From: Candidatus Villigracilis saccharophilus
GTDB lineage: Bacteria > Chloroflexota > Anaerolineae > Anaerolineales > Villigracilaceae
NCBI GenBank assembly: GCA_016709305.1
Contig: JADJNA010000058.1
Coordinates: 17,415-81,414, forward strand
Reading direction: 5' to 3'
DNA: 64,000 nt
Positions within the stretch are counted from its first letter, which is position 1. Each line of letters opens with the position of its first letter. Both the position numbers and the translations under genes were made by a program. Positions 59,678 to 64,000 of the stretch are shown here, piece by piece. The notes beneath the pieces are model-generated. The model was not told the DNA's origin and did no database searches. It worked only from the letters and a program-made list of their open reading frames with translations.

Positions 59678-60335
59678 AGGCTGCCAGATCTGATACAGCC
59701 CCAAGTTCCCGCCATCGCCATCGGATAAAAAAGAATCGGTCACACGCATCTCAGCTTGTTCTGCCAACCCAAGCAGTTCCTCAACTGAGAATTGATGCGC
59801 GTACCGCAAGCCCTCTCCCCCGCTTCGCCAGTCTAATAAATAATCACCCTCATCCAGATCATCATCTACCAGGCCAACCCTATCCCAGGGTTGGATACGT
59901 GACTTGAGTTTTTCACTATTCAAGAACTGCCAATTGGACAGAATAAATTTCCCGTCTTTGTTCAACAATTTACGAACCGTTTTCAAAATATCCAAACGTA
60001 TTTCAACGGATGGAATATGATGCAGGGTTGCGAACATGGTAATGACCGACCACTGTCCACTGTCCACCGACCACTGTGACAGCTTAGCAAGATCAACTTC
60101 ACGGAATTCCACCCCGGGCGCGGATTCTGCGTCTCGAAGCAGGGGCAGACTAAAGTCCAACCCGAGCAGCTGCCTTTGTGACCACGCACACTCAACTCGC
60201 GCAGAAAATGTCCATTGCCGCAGCCCAGATCCAAAACTGAGACATCATTGGAAATCGTTTCAAGGATTTTCTTTACACCGGGCCTGGGCTGACGCGTGGC
60301 TGAAAATGACTCTCCAAACCGGTTATAAAATTCAT
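59672..60335 (-). pseudogene. Class I SAM-dependent methyltransferase, frameshifted
   Basis: About 221 residues if repaired. From ATG 60335 the expected start is MNFYNRFGESFSATR, which needs one more T. It is followed by SVLDLGCGNGHFLREL (SAM motif I) and, after one missing G near 60185, LDFSLPLLRDAE (motif II), ITMFATLHHIPS, LLNKDGKFILSNWQF and DYLLDWRSGGEGLRYAHQFS. This C-terminal pattern resembles tRNA methyltransferase Trm9/ALKBH8-like proteins, which modify the same wobble uridine pathway as the nearby elp3. The link is inference. SQWSVDSGQWSV before ITMFAT comes from a translated repeat. Confidence 0.7.
60044..60080. repeat. In-frame GTGGACA tandem repeat in the methyltransferase gene
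   Basis: CACTGTCCACTGTCCACCGA-type words are translated on the minus strand as SQWSVDSGQWSV, inserted before the conserved ITMFATLHH. The same word family is in the kinase-regulator spacer at 42757-42807. Confidence 0.6.
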
Positions 60336-60430
60336 GGTTAGCCTAAGTAATCGTTGTGTGGCGGCGGAATTCATGGCCTCATTATAAAGGTATAATCCAC
60401 GCACGTTATCTGTATAAGGTCTACTATCTC

Positions 60431-62139
60431 ATGGAAATCTCTGAAAGAAGACAACGCTGGAAAAAATTTAACATCCTCACGCCGGAGAAACTTGCGCTGG
60501 CGCATATTGTGCTGGATGAGATCCGCGAGGGCAGTGATGTGATGCGCGCGCTGCGAACGCATCCGCTCGAAAATGGCGAAGGCTATCTAACAAAAGCCGC
60601 GCTGGTTGCCGCTTATAACCAAATGGTGGAAGCGGGCACGATCAAACCTGATCAAGTTCTGCTTGAAAGAATCCGCATGAAACCTATGCGCACCCTTTCA
60701 GGAGGTAACGACGGTCACTGTTTTAACCAAGCCATATCCGTGCCCGGGCAAATGTATCTTCTGCCCCACTGATGTGCGCATGCCAAAGTTATCTGCCCGA
60801 TGAGCCCGGCGCGATGCGCGCACTCGAACATCAATCTGATCCATCGAACAAGTTCACGCGCGGATCTGCGCGCTGGAAACCTTGGGGCATCCACAGACAA
60901 GATCGAGTTGTTGATCCTCGGCGGCACATGGTCATCCTATCGGCGTGATTATCAGGAGTGGTTCATCAAGCGCTGTTTTGATGCGATGAACGAACCTGAA
61001 GAGAGGGCGCTTCGAGACCATGCTGATAAATTGGAAACTTCCGGCGTGGATATTGCGCAGGCGCAGGCTGTCAATGAAACAACATCCCACCGCAATGTGG
61101 GTCTCGTGATCGAGACCCGCCCCGATGAAATCAATCCAGATGAATTGCGCTGGCTGCGTCACCTGGGCGTGACCAAGGTTCAAATGGGCGCGCAAAGTTT
61201 TGACGACCATTATTCTGGAGATCAACAAGCGCGGACACGATGTCAAATCAACACGCAAGGCCACAGCCTTACTGCGCGCAACTGGATTCAAAGATCGTGC
61301 TGCATTGGATGCCGAATCTGCTGGGCGCGACTCTGAATCAGATCGCGCGGACTTTGCCAAACTGTGGACCGACTTTTGTCCCGATGAAATAAAGATCTAC
61401 CCAGATCAATTACTTGCCAATGCCGAGTTGTACGAATACTGGCAGCGCGGAATTCCATCCATATCCGACAAACGAATTGGTTGATCGATCGCAGACATCA
61501 AACCAACCATTCCGCGCTATTGCAGAGTCAATCGCGTCATCCGCGATATTCCTGGCAACAATGTAGGAAGGAAACACACGTACCAGCCTGCGGCAGGATA
61601 TTCAGGCGATCATGAAAACACGCGGGCACGCACTGTCATGTGTACGCTGTCGCAGGGTGCGCGGCAAAACAGTGGAAGGGGATCCCCTGCGCCTGAATGA
61701 CCTCACGTATCAAGCTGGATCAGCCGAGAACATTTCATTTCATTCGTCACACCGGAAGATGGGACCGCCCGGGTTTATCCGCTTCGTCACCGCCTGCCAA
61801 AAATGCGACTCTGACAGGCAGTCCGACCTCGACAATGCGGCGCTCATCCGCGAGGTGCATGTACGGACAATCAATCCGAAGTCGGCTCTAGAAAAAACCG
61901 GCGCCGCGCAACATACAGGTCTTGGCACACGTCTGCTCGAAGAAGCGGAAAACGCACTGGCCCGCAAAAAGGGGTTTTCCCGCATAAAGGCTGTCATCTC
62001 CGCCATTGGCACCCGTCAATATTATATGGATCGCGGCTTTGAACGCGGCGGCGAGTATTATTTGGTGAAAAAGATTTTAAACCCATTTGCCACGAAGTGT
62101 CACCCAAGCACACAAGGCAAACTTGAAAAAGCTTCGTGA
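60431..62139 (+). pseudogene. elp3: Elp3-type tRNA uridine-34 modification enzyme, many frameshifts
   Basis: The pieces assemble, over several frames, to a bacterial Elp3 of about 560 residues. The N-terminus is intact (MEISERRQRWKKFNILTPEK). The radical-SAM cluster is read as KPYPCPGKCIFCPTDVRMPK, then LLILGGTWSSYRRDYQEWF, ETTSHRNVGLVIETRPDEIN, LGVTKVQMGAQSFDDH and CPDEIKIYPDQLLANAELYEY. The C-terminal GNAT part has TGAAQHTGLGTRLLEEAENA and GTRQYYMDRGFERGGEYYLVKK. The enzyme would carboxymethylate wobble uridine from acetyl-CoA. At least half a dozen single-base breaks occur after about 60710. Decay or low-quality consensus are both possible. Confidence 0.82.
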
Positions 62140-62167
62140 CCCTTGGTGGTTTAAAATTTAGAGTTAA

Positions 62168-63036
62168 TTGAAAACAAAACACTGGATCATCTTCATCACC
62201 TTGGAATATCTGGAGTTCATCCCTTCCTCTCTGGATCAAGATCGCCATCCAAGAGATGGGACCGATGACTCTGGTTGCCTATCGGTGTTGTTTGGACTCT
62301 TATTTGGTATTGCAGTCATTCTTATTCAACGCGAGAAAATGCCTCGCACTTTAAAAGCATGGACTCCCCTGCTCGTATTAGGATTGACCAATGTCGCCAT
62401 TCCATTCTTTCTCTCGATCTCATGGGGAGAAAAACGATCGACTCGGGTGTCGCTTCCATTTTAGATGCAAACCGTCCCCTTTACGATCGTCGTTGCGCAA
62501 CTTCCTTTTGCATGATGACAAAATGACCGTGCAAAAAGTTGTCGGGCTGCTGATCGGCTTTGCGGGCGTCGTGGTTCTCATGAGCAAGGACATCGGCGCT
62601 TCGGCCGGCTCCATACTTGGACAAGGCGCCGTCATCCTGGCATCGGCGTTTTACGCAGGCAGTTCGATCTATGCCCGCAAATTTACAGAAGACACACCGG
62701 GAATTTTCAGAAGCATGGGACCGCTGGTCTCCGCCACAGCAGTCATGTGGCTGGCCTCCTTCTTTCTTGAAGCACCTGTAAAGTCCCCTGATCAATCCAT
62801 TATTTGGATCGCCCTGCTCTGGCCAGATCTTGGGTCAGTGTTGCTTTCTGTAATGGTTTTCTATCTTATCCACGAGATCGGCCTGACCCGCACGACCATG
62901 GTCACCTATCTATTTCCACTTGGCGGCGTGACCCTTGGCGTGATCTTCCTGCAAGAAAACGCCAACCTGGGAAACCGTCGTTTGAGCCGCCCTCATCCTC
63001 GCCAAGCAGTCTTGTTGTTGCAAATTGGAGTTCTAA
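62168..63036 (+). pseudogene. EamA/DMT-family transporter, several frameshifts
   Basis: The pieces assemble to a ten-helix EamA transporter of about 290 residues. A TTG or misread ATG at 62168 begins KTKHWIIFITL. The first helix region is scrambled, followed by VLFGLLFGIAVILIQREKMP, LLVLGLTNVAIPFFLSISWG and a split segment with the family SGVASI loop. The second half is mostly intact: KVVGLLIGFAGVVVLMSKDI, AVILASAFYAGSSIYARKF, SVLLSVMVFYLIHEIGLTRTT and MVTYLFPLGGVTLGVIFLQE. Its end is only about 25 bases from Era sequence. The substrate is unknown. Confidence 0.75.
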
Positions 63037-63054
63037 AGAATCGCGACCGAACAT

Positions 63055-63945
63055 CGCTCAGGCTTTATCGCCATTATCGGACGCCCCAATGTGGGCAAGT
63101 CTACATTGCTCAACGCACTGCTTCGGCAAAAAGTTGCCGCCGTTTCGCCGCGCCCACCACCCGCAAACGTCAGCTTGGAATTCTCACGATTGAAAATGCC
63201 TGGGCTTGTTTTTGTGGATACGCCCGCATTCATCACGCCCGCCAAACTGGGTGGAGTTCCTAAACTATGAAGCTTCGAAGAAGCCGCAGATGGCGTGGAT
63301 ATTATTATGTGGCTGGTGGATTCTTCCGACGAACCGACAGAGGATGACACCCGCATCGCTGACCTGTTTAACAAACTGCCGGGCCCGGCGCGCAACGATT
63401 GCTGGTCCTGAACAAAAATTGACACACTCACCGCTGACGAAGAATCCGCCCGGGCTGAGACATTCTCAAAGATGCTGAATCATGCCGAGGTTATGAAAGT
63501 GTCCGCCACGAAAAGGCTTGGGCTGGATGAGCTGCGTGGAGAACTGATCAGCATGCTGCCCCAGCGGCCTCCTGATTATCCTGAAGAGCAAGTGACCGAC
63601 TCTACGAACGCGACACCGCCGCTGACCCCATCCGTGAATCGTGCCTGAAAAAATTTTTGCGCGACGAAGTTCCGCATAGTCTGGCGGTCCGCATTGACGA
63701 ATTCAAGGAGCGTGAGAACGGCATGGTTTATCGCCGCGACGATTTTTGTGAAACGCGAATCACAAAAGGGAATCGTCATCGGCGAAGGCGGCAAGATGTT
63801 GAAGCCGACCGGCAGCGCCGCGCGCAAAGAGATCGAAGAAATGGGCGGACGAAAAGTTTTCCTCGAAGTGCGTGTGAAGGTTTCGAAAGACTGGCGCGAT
63901 AATCAAAATATGTTGAATCAGTTTGGGTATATAAAACGGAAATAA
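63055..63945 (+). pseudogene. era: GTPase Era, several frameshifts
   Basis: Fragments clearly derive from Era, the KH-domain GTPase needed for 16S rRNA maturation: GFIAIIGRPNVGKSTLLNAL (G1), RKRQLGIL (switch), VFVDTP (G3), WLVDSSDEPTEDDTRIADLF, LNKID-like remnant (G4), ATKRLGLDELRGEL, the FLRDEVPHSLAVRIDEF helix, and the KH domain SQKGIVIGEGGKMLKPTGSA then FLEVRVKVSKDW. The pieces lie in three frames. Era is essential in most bacteria, so either another copy exists or the breaks are consensus errors. The start is not certain. A terminator follows. Confidence 0.85.
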
Positions 63946-63952
63946 AAATATT

Positions 63953-63991
63953 AGACCCTAAAGGTTTTTTAAAAACCTTTAGGGTCTTTTT
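63953..63991 (+). terminator. Intrinsic terminator after era (repeated type)
   Basis: AGACCCTAAAGGTTTTT pairs with AAAAACCTTTAGGGTCT and is followed by T. It has the same core palindrome as the terminator after ferritin (20462-20499). Confidence 0.92.
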
Positions 63992-64000
63992 GATTAATGC

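Noticed and set aside
1..64000. CRISPR arrays, tRNA or rRNA genes, transposases, prophage
   Set aside because: I looked for regular 25-40-base repeats with spacers, cloverleaf-like segments, rRNA core sequences and transposase or integrase motifs and found none. The repeats present are short tandem words or palindromes.

Overview
The window reads as a chromosome segment of a Chloroflexota bacterium, most likely class Anaerolineae. This is an inference from gene content and style: a bacterial Elp3, DUF4349 lipoproteins, many family-39-like glycosyltransferases, NarL-type two-component pairs, a fused AroKB, REP-like and short tandem repeats, and mid-range GC. No rRNA, tRNA, IS element or CRISPR array was seen.

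Region 1 (1-9.9 kb, minus strand) is a nearly complete aromatic amino acid operon: aroH, two tandem aroF genes, tyrA, aroA, aroE, aroC, a VanZ-like gene, fused aroKB, aroQ and the start of an alpha/beta hydrolase, with several 4-base start/stop overlaps. Upstream lies what looks like a complete transcription attenuator. A strong promoter (TTGACG-17-TAAAAT) drives an almost leaderless 25-codon leader peptide containing WFAFYFYYGF, followed by a strong intrinsic terminator. This is the most interesting element of the window. Several aro genes and spacers also carry short tandem repeats that are translated in frame.

Region 2 (9.9-26.3 kb, mostly plus) holds housekeeping and signalling genes: coaBC, a phosphoesterase, a DUF4349 lipoprotein, rsmG, a YhhN protein with an apparent ATT start, polX, prs, ferritin, an AAC(6')-like acetyltransferase, a histidine kinase/response regulator pair, a cytochrome P450 and a Tyr-rich lipoprotein.

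Region 3 (26.3-41.1 kb) is rich in membrane glycosyltransferases. It also has a decayed radC, acylphosphatase, a membrane protease-like protein, an AEC transporter, miaB and a Flp pilin with a cysteine-rich tail. Several genes here are interrupted by single-base changes in homopolymers.

Region 4 (41.4-52.2 kb) holds a second kinase/regulator pair with a cluster of CATGAC operator-like sites, a nucleoside hydrolase with a complete ECF transporter, a PPC-domain protein, PAP2 phosphatase, nucleotidyltransferase and a two-subunit class I fumarase.

Region 5 (52.2-55.1 kb) looks acquired: three small minus-strand genes (DUF1905, alpha/beta hydrolase, RibD-C reductase), each followed by a copy of the same repeat, plus three back-to-back perfect hairpins.

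Region 6 (55.1-64 kb) has a FemAB-like acetyltransferase, a PP2C-like membrane protein, an unknown protein, a methyltransferase, elp3, an EamA transporter and era. All after the first are broken by indels. Because era is normally essential, consensus error is at least as likely as true decay.

A recurrent feature is a TATAAT-like box ending 7-9 bases before an ATG with no Shine-Dalgarno sequence, which suggests frequent leaderless transcripts.
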